Of a stretch of DNA of 64,000 bases, positions 34,514 to 46,029 are shown piece after piece; the first letter of the stretch is position 1, and every line of letters begins with the position of its first letter. Source of the DNA: Platanthera guangdongensis (taxonomy: Eukaryota > Streptophyta > Magnoliopsida > Asparagales > Orchidaceae); contig CM077159.1 of assembly GCA_039583875.1 (NCBI GenBank), forward strand, positions 4,715,371 through 4,779,370, written 5' to 3'. The notes below the pieces were generated by a model. That model was not told the origin of the DNA. It saw nothing but the letters and a program-made list of their open reading frames with translations, and did no database searches. The position numbers and the translations under genes are program-made.

Positions 34514-37485
34514 TGTAACACCCTCGAATTTTTCGGCAATTATTTAAGTCCTCATTTGGCGTTACGTTGGCGCATTCCCGGCTCGTGCCGTTGTTAGAGT
34601 ACCTCGTTAGGTGTTCTTAGAGGTTATAGCCTGTTGTATGGTTTCCCCAGCTAGTCGGTGTCTGTTTTGGAGGCCCGGCTGAGCCTCTTAGGGAATCCCT
34701 GTACTTTGGCTTCCGGCGAGGTTTGCCCAAGTGTGTGGTCGTCGGAGGTTGTGTCCGACTTCGCCGATGTTTTCGTAGCCCGAGTGTTTAGCTACGGTGC
34801 GGATTTGTTCGGAATCCGAGAGCGTTAGTTTTCACGCCTTTTCGACGGTCGCTAGTTAGCAAGTCGTCATTTGTGCGAGCATATTTTTCATGTTTGCGCA
34901 TTTAGGGCATAGCGCGTGTTGTAGACATGCAAGGTTTTAATAATTTGCGGTTGCGTGTCTGCGATCATGTGTTAGTGTGTATGTATAAATATATATATAT
35001 GTGTGTTAGTGTGTATGTATAAATATATATATATGTGTGTTAGGGTGTATGTATAGGTATATATATATATGAGTGTTGGTGTGTATATATATAAATATAT
35101 GTATATAAATAAATAAGTATATATATATATAATCCGATTAGGTTTAGAAATCCCCCCCCCCCCAAAAAAAACCGTCGGCTGCCTGGAACCCGAGCGGAAG
35201 AAGGAAACCAGGCGGAAGTGCCCCGCAGCGCTCCGACCGCTCGTTCGCCGCCATTTTCAGCCCGGATCTCCAGTTCGAGGCCGGATTCGGACTCCTCTAG
35301 GCTAGATCTTCGTTCCGAGGTAACTATTTTGGGATTTCACCATCTCTTTTGCCCGATTGGTAGATTAGGTTGCGTTTTTTTCTTGGTTTGATGGTGTTGT
35401 TCTTCCCGGTTGGGTTGTCCATGATTTTTCCCCACTTTTGCTTGTGGCCGGCGGTTGAGAAGAGGGAGCTTGGCCGTTTTTTTGTTCTTCAAAGGCAACC
35501 AAGGCAAGTGCGCCCTTCGCCCTTGTCAAAATAAGTTCTATATAAAGCTCTTGAATTTTTTTTGTTGCTTGATTTCAGATTTCTGATTCCCTCCTAGGCT
35601 TTTGCTCACCCGAAATCCTTGATGCTAATCCTCACTTGTTGTATGTTGCGGTTTCACTGTTAGGAGTGCTGGAATGAATTTTATACCATATGATGTATTA
35701 GGCTAAATGCTGCATTTTTTTTGGACTCTGAGTCATGCCCAGATTTCGTTAAGAATTTTAACTTGTCCTTGTTCAAATGCCTGGTTTGCTTAAATTGCGA
35801 TCGGAAAGAGTTTAGCCTTAGAGTTCTTTTTGTTTGGCCTTGAACAATGCCCAAATCGAGTACATAGCTTGTAGTTTGCTCTTTTCAATAAATTGTCGTA
35901 GCTTTGGATCTTGCCCAAGTGAGTATAGTTTGAAGCCTCAAGTTAATCGTTTATGTTAGTACCAAATAAATCGTGCGTGGATGGGTAACGAATTAATTAT
36001 GTCTTTATATCAAATTAATTATGCATGTTTCGTTGTCTAACCGATTTCTTATGTGATGGCGACCAACTAATGGTACACGTTTAATTGAATGTCGTACTAC
36101 TTGCATAATTGCAGTTTCGTTCTCCTTTCATTTTTATTTGTGTCAAACTACTTGCTTGGACAACTCGACGGTTAGTCCGTTGGTTAGTATATTAGGATCT
36201 TAGGTGGGTTGCTCTAGAGTATTAGGGGTTCAGTGTGACTTCTTGGTGGTTCATGGAACCACTAGCAAGGGTTTTCCCGAGTCACTCAGTGCTGGAGTAG
36301 GATGTGATTTGAGGTGGGTCGGACCGATGCCGCCACCCTTGTTTTACTTCTTGTCTTATTAAGACAATGTGAGATGTTTGGTTGAATTGGACCGATGCCA
36401 CCACCACAGCACCTTGAGATGTTTAGGCCTGTTAGACGTGGTTGGACCGTTGACACCAGTCTAGGCCCTTATTTCTGATTTTTTGTCCATCTCCAGTACT
36501 AGGTGACTCTTTCTGCTCTAGCTTTATACCTGGATTTATTATTTTGCTAATCCTTCCTGCAGAGATTTGAGAGGCTTGACTTCACCCGTGCACTTGGTGC
36601 ACCCCTTTTTGCTCACTCACGGCGAGTATTATTCCTTCGTTTGCTTACTTTAGCCCCCACCTGGTTCACTTTTTCCTTACGCTATTGTTTCATTTTTCTA
36701 TTGATATATATATATATATATATTGCTTTGCTGAGGTGTTCCCTTCTTTGAATGCCTCAGGTTCAGGATTATAGCCGACTGTGCGGCTAGGATTCTTCTG
36801 GAGTTTGCTGGTGTTATAGCTGCTGCTGAGTCTCTTTTCCTCACTCCTGGGAGGTAGTTTCTTTAGACTTATAGTACAGACATGCCTACTCACCAGTGGG
36901 TTCGTGTCAGTTGTTGGCGCCCACTGGTGGTTTCTCTTTTAGATACTTTGTACCTTGCTTATACTGCTAGATTTTTCCTGTTTTGGAGTTTATTAAACTT
37001 GCTTCCGGGATGATTTATGTTAGGTTGCTAGTTACTTTAAAACCTATAAAGAAAATAATTATTATATCAAAAACATAGACAACATGTTTTTCTTTCTAAA
37101 AAGCTTAATCACTATTTTCAAACCACGTAAAAAGGGTATTTCCTATATATAATATATAAATCAAATCTAGGGTCTTGCATAGCCTTAGGCGTCCCCTGGG
37201 GACGCTTAAGCATTCTCTTAGGGTGTTAAAAAAATGAATAAAGTATTTTCCGCTACGTATAAGTATAATTTTGAAGGGTGGACTAGTTGATCCACGAAGC
37301 CGAGGGATACGGCCTCAAAAATATAATTGCTTTCCACATCATTAAAGCTTTTGAACTTTCATAGTCTTAGTAGTTGGTGGTTGCCTGAGCGTCGACAGTT
37401 ATCCCCTGTCTGACGTGGCATCACATCGCGCGTTTTCTTCTACTCTGATACTCCTTAAATTTTGGAGAAAATGCGGGTTGTGACA
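34514..37485 (+). mobile_element. 5' LTR of element J
   Basis: 2,972 bp. The first 660 bp (to 35173) have no counterpart in the 3' copy. An AT-rich tandem of about four 34-bp units lies at 34968-35125, followed by a C/A run near 35152. From 35174 on it matches 41879-44186 with few changes. I see no open frame of interest. Confidence 0.93.
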
Positions 37486-37487
37486 GT

Positions 37488-37502
37488 TGGTATCAGGGGG
37501 AG
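37488..37502 (+). other. Primer-binding site of element J
   Basis: TGGTATCAGGGGGAG, two bases after the LTR; the first ten bases match the initiator tRNA-Met complement, the rest diverges. Confidence 0.7.
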
Positions 37503-37644
37503 GTTGCTTGACAATTTGTCGGGCAACCTTTCCTTTTAGGTATTAGAAGTTTAGCATCATGTCATACACACACCGATATGTCATCAGCACGTCTTGGCTG
37601 AAGCACGAACACTACACTCATAGCATAACATGAAGTATACGGGG

Positions 37645-37820
37645 CATATTATGTAGTATGGGATGCATAATATGTGTTCGTATATGGATCCACCATAGGA
37701 GGCCACATGTGAGGGTTATGTAGTATGGGATGCATAACCTCACCACATGAATGCGACTAGCACGTTTTCTTTTTCGTTGCATGAAAATGTTATGTAGTAT
37801 GGGATGCATAACATTTTCAT
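37645..37820 (+). repeat. Three leader hairpins with one constant loop (J)
   Basis: The core TATGTAGTATGGGATGCATA occurs at about 37650, 37717 and 37790. Outer arms differ but pair each time: CATATTATG/CATAATATG (37645-37674), GTGAGGGTTATG/CATAACCTCAC (37705-37748) and the 14-bp ATGAAAATGTTATG/CATAACATTTTCAT (37781-37820). They lie in the untranslated leader between PBS and gag. Confidence 0.85.
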
Positions 37821-38053
37821 GTGTACGCCGCTCATAACATGCATTAGGGCCTTTTTAGAATGCATAGCACAATCATGCATAGCATAACATTGCATAAGCA
37901 CAACGTGCCAAGCTAAAGACTTGCAGGATGACATATGTACACACATGGTTTTGAGTCAAAAAGATTATAAATTCATGCATTCTCGATTTAGGCACAAGAG
38001 TTAGTGTGATGGTGGTGAACCATCTTAGGTTAATCACGACATTATTTCCCCTG

Positions 38054-38058
<5 letters not shown>

Positions 38059-38113
<55 letters not shown>
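38059..38113. repeat. (AT)n microsatellite in the J leader
   Basis: About 55 bp of pure AT. Confidence 0.95.
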
Positions 38114-38114
<1 letters not shown>

Positions 38115-38226
38115 CCCCAGAGCAAGTTGGCAGTGAAAGCAAGTACTTATATAGGTTTGTCTGTACCTGTTGTTTTGTCCTAGTAGTTGACCTAGGTTCT
38201 GATGTTTGTTTGTTGATCTTTTTAGG

Positions 38227-39460
38227 ATGGCGCCTAAGCATAGAGTGGCGAGATCGACTCCCCAATCTCAGGGCGGGTCTTCTGGTACTCAAAGCGGTAC
38301 AGTTATGGAAAGTCTGAGGCAGAGCAATGAGGCTCTATCGAGGCAGATGGTGGACGTTCAGTCTCAGATCCAGTCCCTGTTATCTGTGGTGGCAGGACTA
38401 GCCCCGAGAGCGCAGGACCCTGCTGCGGGTTTAGCTGTTCCCGCACCTCCTGCACCCCCAGCCCCTTTGGTGCCTCCAGTGGTGGTGCCCCCGGATATGG
38501 CTTTCATCACTCATTTCCAGTGACTGCGACCCCCTACCTACGATGGTAAGGCGGACTTCATGATATTGGATGACTGGTTGATTACCATAGAAGAAATATT
38601 TCACTACTCTGGAGTATCTGAGGATCAGAAGGTGATGCTGGCCGCCTATCAGCTGAAGGGGTTAGCGAAGAGCTGGTGGATGAGGGAGAAGGAGGGAATG
38701 GCAGGAGGAAGCACTTGGGCTTCCTTCAAGGAGATCTTGATGCGGAAATTTCTACCGTCAGTGGAGCGAGACAGGCTGATGAATGATTTCTTGCATCTGA
38801 AGCAGAGGCAGCTCTCAGTCAGCGAGTATGAGATTGAGTTCAGCAAACTCAGTCGCTTTGCCCCTAGTTTGGTGAGCTCAGAGGAGGATAGAGCAAAGCG
38901 TTTCCTCGGTGGCCTGCGGAGCGATGTACAGCAGCTAGCGGTGGCTCTTGGAGCGGTGAGTTATGCTGGGGCAGTGGAGGCCGCTTTGAAGGTAGAGGCC
39001 ATCGAAAACGCGAAGCATAGAGGACAGCAGGCGAGGAATGAAAAGAGGAAAGCTGTTGAAGCGAAGAGTCGCCTTGTGCCCGATGCTCATTCGGGGAAGA
39101 GGAGCAAGGAGGTGTGTAGTTTTTGTGGCCGGTCGGGCCATCCTGCTGAGAGATGTTTCAAGAGGGCTGCGGCGCAGAAGGAGCATGTGCATGCTATTCA
39201 GGGTGCTCCCAGGCAGAATGTGGTGTGTACTTTGTGCAAGAAAGAGGGCCACGATGTTGCTCGTTGCTGGTTGAAGGACAAGGTCTGCTATCAGTGCGGA
39301 CAGAAAGGTCACACCAAGGCCCGATGCCCGCAGCTCCAGTCTGTGCACCGACCAGTTCCTCTTTAGGCGTTGCCACCGCCTCAGTCTATGGATAGAGGCA
39401 AAGGGAAGCTGAACGTGATATCCGCAGCGGAGGCTCAAACTTCGACGCAAGTCATTTCAG
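38227..39460 (+). pseudogene. gag of element J (Gypsy), two stops
   Basis: Capsid and nucleocapsid protein from ATG 38227 (MAPKHRVARSTPQ). A Pro-rich N-terminus is followed by a retrotransposon gag domain (YDGKADFMILDDWLITIEEI to ERDRLMNDFLHLKQ) and three CCHC knuckles: CSFCGRSGHPAERC, CTLCKKEGHDVARC and CYQCGQKGHTKARC (near 39117-39335). Stops: TGA 38521 (fits former CGA) and TAG 39364 (fits former CAG); the frame continues past both to 39460. There the codon GGT can be split at a GT donor. Without splicing, translation stops at TAG 39475; with splicing it runs on into protease. Confidence 0.88.
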
Positions 39461-39556
39461 GTAAACCTTCTCGCTAGTCTTTTACTTCTTTTGCAGATTA
39501 GTCTGGCTTTTGTTTTCTTTATTGACTGTGCAATTTCCCCGTTGATATTTATATAG
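39461..39556 (+). other. Intron-like 96-nt segment at the gag-pol junction of J
   Basis: Starts CAG|GTAAAC at 39461 and ends TTTATATAG|GG at 39556 after a T-rich tract. It contains an in-frame TAG (39475) soon after the donor. Removing it joins gag to protease in frame within one Gly codon, giving the ISGSF-type join usual in plant Gypsy polyproteins. Confidence 0.65.
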
Positions 39557-41858
39557 GGAGTTTTAAGGTAAAGAACCGCTGGGCGCGCGTTCTCTTTGAC
39601 TCAGGTGCTACCCACTCATTTGTGGCTAGGGCCTTTGTAGAGCGGTGTCAGCGGGTTCTTGATCGTATCGGTGATGCCTTTTGTGTCAAATTCCCCTCAG
39701 GTGATTCCGTGATATCAGATCAGGGCATTCTGGATTGTCCTATTATGTTGGGAGATTTCCCAGCCAAGGCATATCTGAAGGTTATAGATTTGGAAGATTT
39801 CGACGTCATCCTGGGTATGGATTGGTTGTCCAGATATGATGCAGTGATCCAGTGCAGGGGTAAGCGCTTGGATTTCAAGAAGGACAACGGTCAGCCTGGG
39901 AGTATTTATGGCGATCTACGCCAGGCCTCTCCGGCGATTTCTGCGGTATGTGCTCAGAGGTTATTCAGTGCTGATTGTTTTGCTTGCTTAGTCTAGGTGT
40001 TGGGGACTGTTAGCAGTATGCCGCTGTTGGATGAGATTCCTGTTGTCCGTGAGTTTTCGGATGTGTTTCCTAGCGACCTTCCCGGTCTTCCCCCTGCCAG
40101 AGATGTCGAGTTCGTGATTGATTTGGAGCCGGGTACGCGCCCTATTGCTAAGTCGCCGTACCGGATGGCCCCGCGAGAGCTGGAGGAGCTGCGTACCCAG
40201 CTGGATGAGTTATTGGAGAAGGGTTTCATAAGGCAGAGCTCGTCGCCCTAGGGTGCACCCGTTCTTTTTGTGAAGAAGAAAGATGGTTCGATGCGCCTTT
40301 GCATCGACTATAGGGAGTTGAACAAAGTCACCATCAAGAACAGGTACCCCCTGCCCAGAATCGACGACTTATTCGATCAGTTACGTGGCAGTTCCGTGTT
40401 CTCCAAGATTGACCTTCGATCAGGATATCATCAGCTCAGGATCCGGGAGTCGGACATTCCGCGGACGGCTTTTCGATCGAGGCATGGACATTTCGAATTC
40501 CTAGTTATGTCTTTTGGGTTGACCAACGCGCCATCAGCATTTATGGACATGATGAACCGGGTGTTCAAGGATTTTCTGGACAAGTTTATGGTCGTATTCA
40601 TAGATGACGTTCTGATTTACTCACGGAATGCTGCGGAGCATGATCAGCACTTGCGGTTGGTGTTATCTGCCTTGAGAGATCATCAGTTGTACGCCAAGTT
40701 GAGCAAATGTGAGTTCTGGTTACCTCAGGTGTCCTTCCTAGGTCATGTGGTGAACAAGGATGCAATTTCAGTGGACCCGGTGAAGATTTCTGCAGTGATG
40801 GATTGGCATAGGCCGAGCACACCCAAGGAGATTAGGAGCTTCTTGGGGTTGGCCGGCTATTATAGATGGTTTGTTGAGGGCTTTTCTACCTTGGCAGCCC
40901 CCTTAACTAAGCTGACGCAGAAGCATGCAGCGTTCATCTGGAGCGAGCAGTGCGAGGAGGCCTTTCTGGAGCTAAAGAGGAGATTGTGCACTGCTCCTAT
41001 TCTGACATTGCCTACGGAGGGCAAGCACTATGATGTTTATGTGGATGCATCGCATGTTGGGCTCGGAGGCGTGTTGATGCAAGAGGGGAAGGTGATCGTG
41101 TATGGGTCGCGGCAGTTGAAAACTCATGAGCGGAATTACCCTACGCATGACCTCGAGTTTGCGGCGGTGATTTTTGCATTGAAGCTGTGGAGGCATCTAC
41201 TCTTTGGGGCTCAGTGCAAGATTTTCACAGATCATAAGAGCCTGAAGTACGTGTTTACTCAGAAGGAGCTGAATCTGCGCCAGCGACGGTGGCTAGAGTT
41301 CGTGGCCGATTATGACGTGGAGATCCAGTACCATCCAGGCAAGGCCAATGTGGTGGCCGACACCCTGAGCCGCAAGACAGGGAAGATCTTCAACCTCACG
41401 GCGGACCGTTTAGTGGAAGAGTTCTTGTTGATGGACATCTCGGTGGGAGGCTGTGATTTGCAAAGCAGTTTGGCAGTGGCAGAGCCATCTTGGATTTCGC
41501 TCACCAGGTTGCACCAGAAGGATGATCCAGATTTGTTACACCTGTACCTCAGGGCTGAGAGAGGGGAGTTGCCGGATTTCTCCATCGATGATTCGGGTAC
41601 CTTAAAGTACCGCGGCAGGTTTTGCATCCCCGTGGTTGGAGACGTCAGGAGTATGGTATGCAAAGAGGCTCATGGATCCAGTGTTGCCTACCACCCAGGA
41701 TCCACGAAGATGTATCATGATTTGAAGCAGATCTCCTGGTGGCATGGTATGAAAGGGGATATAGCTCGGTATGTTTCTGAATGTTACACTTGCAAGCGGG
41801 TGAAGGCCGATCATGGGAGGCCTGGTGGAAAGTTGACTCCTTTGGAAATCCCGACTTG
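39557..41858 (+). pseudogene. pol of element J (Gypsy), truncated in integrase
   Basis: Aspartic protease (VLFDSGATHSFV near 39592, ILGMDWL near 39810); reverse transcriptase ([10 protein letters not shown] near 40300, [11 protein letters not shown] near 40590); RNase H ([25 protein letters not shown]); integrase HHCC zinc finger ([20 protein letters not shown] near 41785). The protein should continue with the integrase catalytic core and C-terminus, but after LEIPTW the sequence jumps to a 20-bp filler and then the inside of the LTR. Stops: TAG 39994 and TAG 40249 (at the conserved Trp of SPWGAP). The frame is otherwise open, so the element was recently intact up to the deletion. Confidence 0.93.
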
Positions 41859-41878
41859 GCCGGATACGGGGTTGTACA
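41859..41878 (-). other. 20-bp filler resembling a G-type LTR terminus
   Basis: On the minus strand from 41878: TGTACAACCCCGTATCCGGC, one base different from the block that ends at 284 and close to the G LTR start. It sits exactly between the broken integrase and the truncated 3' LTR of J. Confidence 0.5.
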
Positions 41879-44186
41879 GTCGGCTGCCTGGAACCCGAGC
41901 GGAAGAAGGAAACCAGGCGGAAGTGCCCCGCAGCGCTCCGACCCCTCGTTCGCCGCCATTTTCAGCCCGGATCTCCAGTTCGAGGCCGGATTCGTACTCC
42001 TCTAGGCAAGATCTTCGTTCCGAGGTAACTATTTTGGGATTTCACCATCTCTTTTGCCCGATTGGTAGATTAGGTTGCGTTTTTTGTTTCTTGGTTTGAT
42101 GGTGTTGTTCTTCCCGGTTGGGTTGTCCAGGATTTTTCCCCACTTTTGCTTGTGGCTGGCGGTTGAGAAGAGGGAGCTTGGCCGTTTTTTTTGTTCTTCA
42201 AAGGCAACCAAGGCAAGTGCGCCCTTCGCCCTTGTCAAAATAAGTTCTATATAAAGCTCTTGAATTTTTTTTGTTGCTTGATTTCAGATTTCCGATTCCC
42301 TCCTAGGCTTTTGCTCACCTGAAATCCTTGATGCTAATCCTCACTTGTTGTATGTTGCAGTTTCACGGTTAGGAGTGTTGGAATGAATTTTATACCATAT
42401 GATGTATTAGGCTAAATGCTGCATTTTTTTGGACTCTGAGTCATGCCCGGATTTCGTTAAGGATTTTAACTTGTCCTTGTTCAAATGCCTGGTTTGCTTA
42501 AATTGCGATCGGAAAGAGTTTAGCCTTAGAGCTCCTTTTGTTTTGCCTTGAACAATGCCCAAATCGAGTACATAGCTTGTAGTTTGCTCTTTTCAATAAA
42601 TGTCGTAGCTTTGGATCTTGCCCAAGTGAGTATAGTTCCAAGCCTCGAGTTAATCGTTTATGTTAGTACCAAATAAATCGTGCGCGGATGGGTAACGAAT
42701 TAATTATGTCTTTATATCAAATTAATTATGCCTGTTTCGTTGTCTAACTGATTTCTTATGTGATGGCGACCAACTAATGGTACACATTTAATTGAATGTC
42801 GTACTACTTGCATAATTGCAGTTTCGTTCTGCTTTCATTTTTATTTGTGTCAAACTACTTGCTTGGACAACTCGACGGTTAGTCCGTTGGTTGGTATATT
42901 AGGCTCTTAGGTGGGTTGCTCTAGAGTGTTAGGGGTTCAGTGTGACTTCTTGGTGGCTCATGGAACCACTATCAAGGGTTTTCCCGAGTCACTCAGTGCT
43001 GGAGTAGGATGTGATTTGAGGTGGGTCGGACCGATGCCGCCAACCTTGTTTTACTTCTTGTCTTATTAAGACAATGTAAGCTGTTTGGTTGAGTTGGACC
43101 GATGCCACCACCACAGCACCTTGAGATGTTTAGGCATGTTAGACGTGGTTGGACCGTTGCCACCAGTCTAGGCCCTTATTTCTGATTTTTTGTCCATCTC
43201 CAGTACTAGGTGACTCTTTCTTCTCTAGCTTTATACCTGGATTTATTATTTTGCTAATCCTTCCTGCAGAGATTTGAGAGGCTTGACCTCACTCGTGCAC
43301 TTGGTGCACCCCTTTTTGCTCACACACGGCGATTATTATTCCTTCGTTTGCTTACTTTAGCCCCCACCTGGTTCACTTTTTCCTTATGCTATTGTTTCAT
43401 TTTTCTATTGATATATATATATATTGCTTTGTTGAGGTGTTCTCTTCTTTGAATGCCTCAGGTTCAGGATTATAGCCGACTGTGCGGCTAGGGTTCTTCT
43501 GGAGTTTGCTAGTGTTATAACTGCTGCTGAGTCTCTTTTCCTCACTCCTGCGAGGTAGTTTCTTTAGACTTGTAGTACAGACATGCCTACTCACCAGTGG
43601 GTTCGTGTCAGTTGTTGGCGCCCACTGGTGGTTTCTCTTTTAGATACTTTGTACCTTGCTTATACTGCTAGATTTTTCCTATTTTGGAGTTTATTAAACT
43701 TGCTTCCGGGATGATTTATGTTAGGTTGCTAGTTACTTTAAAACCTATAAAGAAAATAATTACTATATCAAAAACATAGACAACATGTTTTTCTTTCTAA
43801 AAAGCATAATCACTATTTTCAAACCACGTAAAAAGGGTATTTCCTATATATAATATATAAATCAAATCTAGGGTCTTGCATAGCCTTAGGCGTCCCCTGG
43901 GGACGCTTAAGCATTCTCTTAGGGTGTTAAAAAAATGAATAAAGTATTTTCCGCTACGTATAAGTATAATTTTGAAGGGTGGACTAGTTGATCCACGAAG
44001 CCGATGGATACGGCCTCAAAAATATAATTGCTTTCCATATCATTAAAGCTTTTGAACTTTCATAGTCTTAGTAGTTGGTGGTTGCCTGAGCGTCGACAGT
44101 GATCCCCTGTCCGACGTGGCATCACAACGCACGTTTTCTTCTACTCTGCTACTCCTTAAATTTTGGAGAAAATGCGGGTTGTGACA
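41879..44186 (+). mobile_element. 3' LTR of element J, 5'-truncated
   Basis: Starts at GTCGGCTGCCTGG, equivalent to 35174 of the 5' LTR, and ends TTGTGACA before the TSD. The first 660 bp of the LTR and the end of pol are deleted. Confidence 0.93.
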
Positions 44187-44509
44187 TTGGAGGTCTTGCA
44201 GTGCACCAGATTCTGGAATGTAGAATCATCTACTGCACTAGCAATGATATTTTGAGCTCTCTTGTACATGGAGGCAAGGAGGAGCTCATCCTTGTTCATT
44301 TCTTCATATGATTTAAGAGTCTGGATGTTGGCTTCCAGAACTGAGATCTTCATGGGGATGAAGGGTCCCTCATGGACTGTGATGTATATCCTAGGGTCAG
44401 TAGCTTCCATGAACATCCTGACCCTTTCCTTCCAAAGCTCAAACCCTTCCTTTCTGCAAATTGGCGACTTCATGGCTTCTAATTCCTTGTATTTTACACC
44501 AGACCTCAT
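44187..44509 (-). pseudogene. gag of element F, first fragment
   Basis: Minus-strand gag starting MRSGVKYKELEAMKSPICRK at 44509, similar to gag of A (PICRKE, LWKERVRMFMEATDPRIYITV). It runs open to VHCKTS at 44187, where J is inserted. Continuation into the J LTR is an artefact. Confidence 0.88.
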
Positions 44510-44567
44510 TACTTATCTTTTAGCTAACCTTGGAGGTATACTCAGATTGTTAAATCCTTTTTAGTAA

Positions 44568-44583
44568 CCTCCCTCTGATACCA
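44568..44583 (-). other. Primer-binding site of element F
   Basis: Minus strand TGGTATCAGAGGGAGG, two bases after the LTR end at 44586. Confidence 0.88.
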
Positions 44584-44896
44584 CTTGAACGTTATTTAAT
44601 TCAAGGTTAGCTAATCACCTAGAGGGGGGTGAATAGGTCATTGAGATTTTAATAAATCTTTTGATGTATTCAAGTTGTACTAACTAGAGCTTGTCCTTAA
44701 AGCCTGCAATCATAAAGAAAAACATGCACATACAGCAAACACAAGAATTTATATTGGTTCCCCAATTGGGTACATCCACTTTCCCTCCCACCTATCCAAC
44801 TTACTTGTTGGACTCATTGCAAACTTCTTCACTATGCTTCTCAGAGCTTAAACCTCAAGCCCACAACCTTACAAACATATTCTTCATAGAATCCAA

Positions 44897-45396
44897 CTCA
44901 GAACCATACAGGTTCTAACCTCAGAGCTCTGCAGAACTCCTACAGCTTAGTGATCCAGAGATCATCTACCTCAGCCTTATTTCTAAGGCCTACACTCAGG
45001 CTCTTCAGCCCTACAGCTTCAAGCACACGGCCCTACTCTCAGAGTGCTGCAACACTCCTACAACTCAGTACCCTTTCAGGTACCTACAGCTCAGCCTCCT
45101 CCAAGGCCTACAATCTCAGTGATAATCTTGTCACCTACAGCTCAGTGATTGTTCAGTCACCTACCTCAGGCACAAGACCCTACACTCAGGCTGGAAGGAT
45201 AGTCCTACCTCAGATCCACACTTGGATCCTACCTCAAAGAGCAGCACTCTCCCACCTCAGGCACTTAAGCCCTACAACTCAGATCCTCACTTGGATCCAG
45301 TGCCACAACAGGGCACCTACCTCAGTGACAAATTTATCACCTACCTCAGGCACAAAGTGCCCTACACTCAGATTAAGGAAACCTAAATCCTATAGG
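44897..45396 (-). repeat. Array of about 21 mini-hairpins in LTR F
   Basis: On the plus strand each unit reads CTCAG, stem, loop, stem, CCTAC. Stem pairs in order include GAACC/GGTTC, TGATC/GATCA, GCCTT/AAGGC, GAGTG/CACTC, GTACC/GGTAC, GCCT/AGGC, GTGA/TCAC (three units), GATCC/GGATC (twice), AGAG/CTCT, GTGCC/GGCAC, GGCAC/GTGCC and GATT/AATC. About 15 of 21 units have a clean stem of four or more pairs. The position is about 370 nt after the TATA box. Confidence 0.9.
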
Positions 45397-45766
45397 AAAA
45401 AAATAAGAATGAAGAAAAAAAAATAATTGACTTAGATAAATAACTCTGAGTCAACTTTGCTGGACTAAGTAGATTTCAGTCCAGCTCACTTGTTATAAAA
45501 GGAATCATCCTTCTTCTACTGCTATCACTTTTTACTGTTGTACTGATGAGCAGCTTCCACCTTGCTGATGAGATGAACCAGCTTTACTATTCTGTAGAGA
45601 ACAACCTTACTGAGCTTGAAGAGCTTCAGCTATCATTCTTTGCCTTCAGGCTATCTTGGTTAGACTTCAGCTTTTAAGCTTGATCGGAAGTAAAATGTCC
45701 AACCGCCTCTATTAATTTCTCATTCTGTTTGTTTGATTCGTTAACCTTAATCCCTTTTTTATTTCC

Positions 45767-45777
45767 CCTTTTATATA
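45767..45777 (-). promoter_or_regulatory. TATA box of LTR F
   Basis: Minus strand TATATAAAAGG, between the U3 arrays and the hairpin array. Confidence 0.6.
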
Positions 45778-46029
45778 TGTTGATTTGAATCAACGGCACC
45801 ATAGTATGTGGGCCCAGTAAGGATTGGTGAGCGCCAACTCCATAAGAAACGGACAAAACATCTTTCGACACTGTAGAAGCATTCCCACAATGGCTTCTTG
45901 TAATTTTGACTTTGATGACATCAGCAGTGGTCATATGTATCTGGACTTAGAAAATACTCCAGAATCCCATCAAGCATTGAGTGGTGTTAAGACACTCAAC
46001 GCCATCAGCCTTGGCTCTCAGCGCTTCTA

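Larger units (their letters stand above)
34514..44186 (+). mobile_element. Element J, Gypsy retrotransposon with an internal deletion
   Basis: 5' LTR 34514-37485 starts TGTAACACCC and ends TTGTGACA. The 3' LTR is truncated (41879-44186). The TSD TTGGA is at 34509-34513 and 44187-44191. Order: PBS, leader, gag, intron-like segment, protease, RT, RNase H, integrase zinc finger, deletion, partial LTR. The protease-RT-RNase H-integrase order and FIDD motif make it Ty3/Gypsy. It lies in gag of F, on the opposite strand. Confidence 0.95.

Noticed and set aside
34960..35130. AT-rich tandem in the J LTR as a promoter or origin
   Set aside because: Simple microsatellite-like expansion with no other signal.
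39997..40251. Separate small gene in J
   Set aside because: It is the protease-RT linker of one Gypsy pol frame, isolated only by two stop codons.
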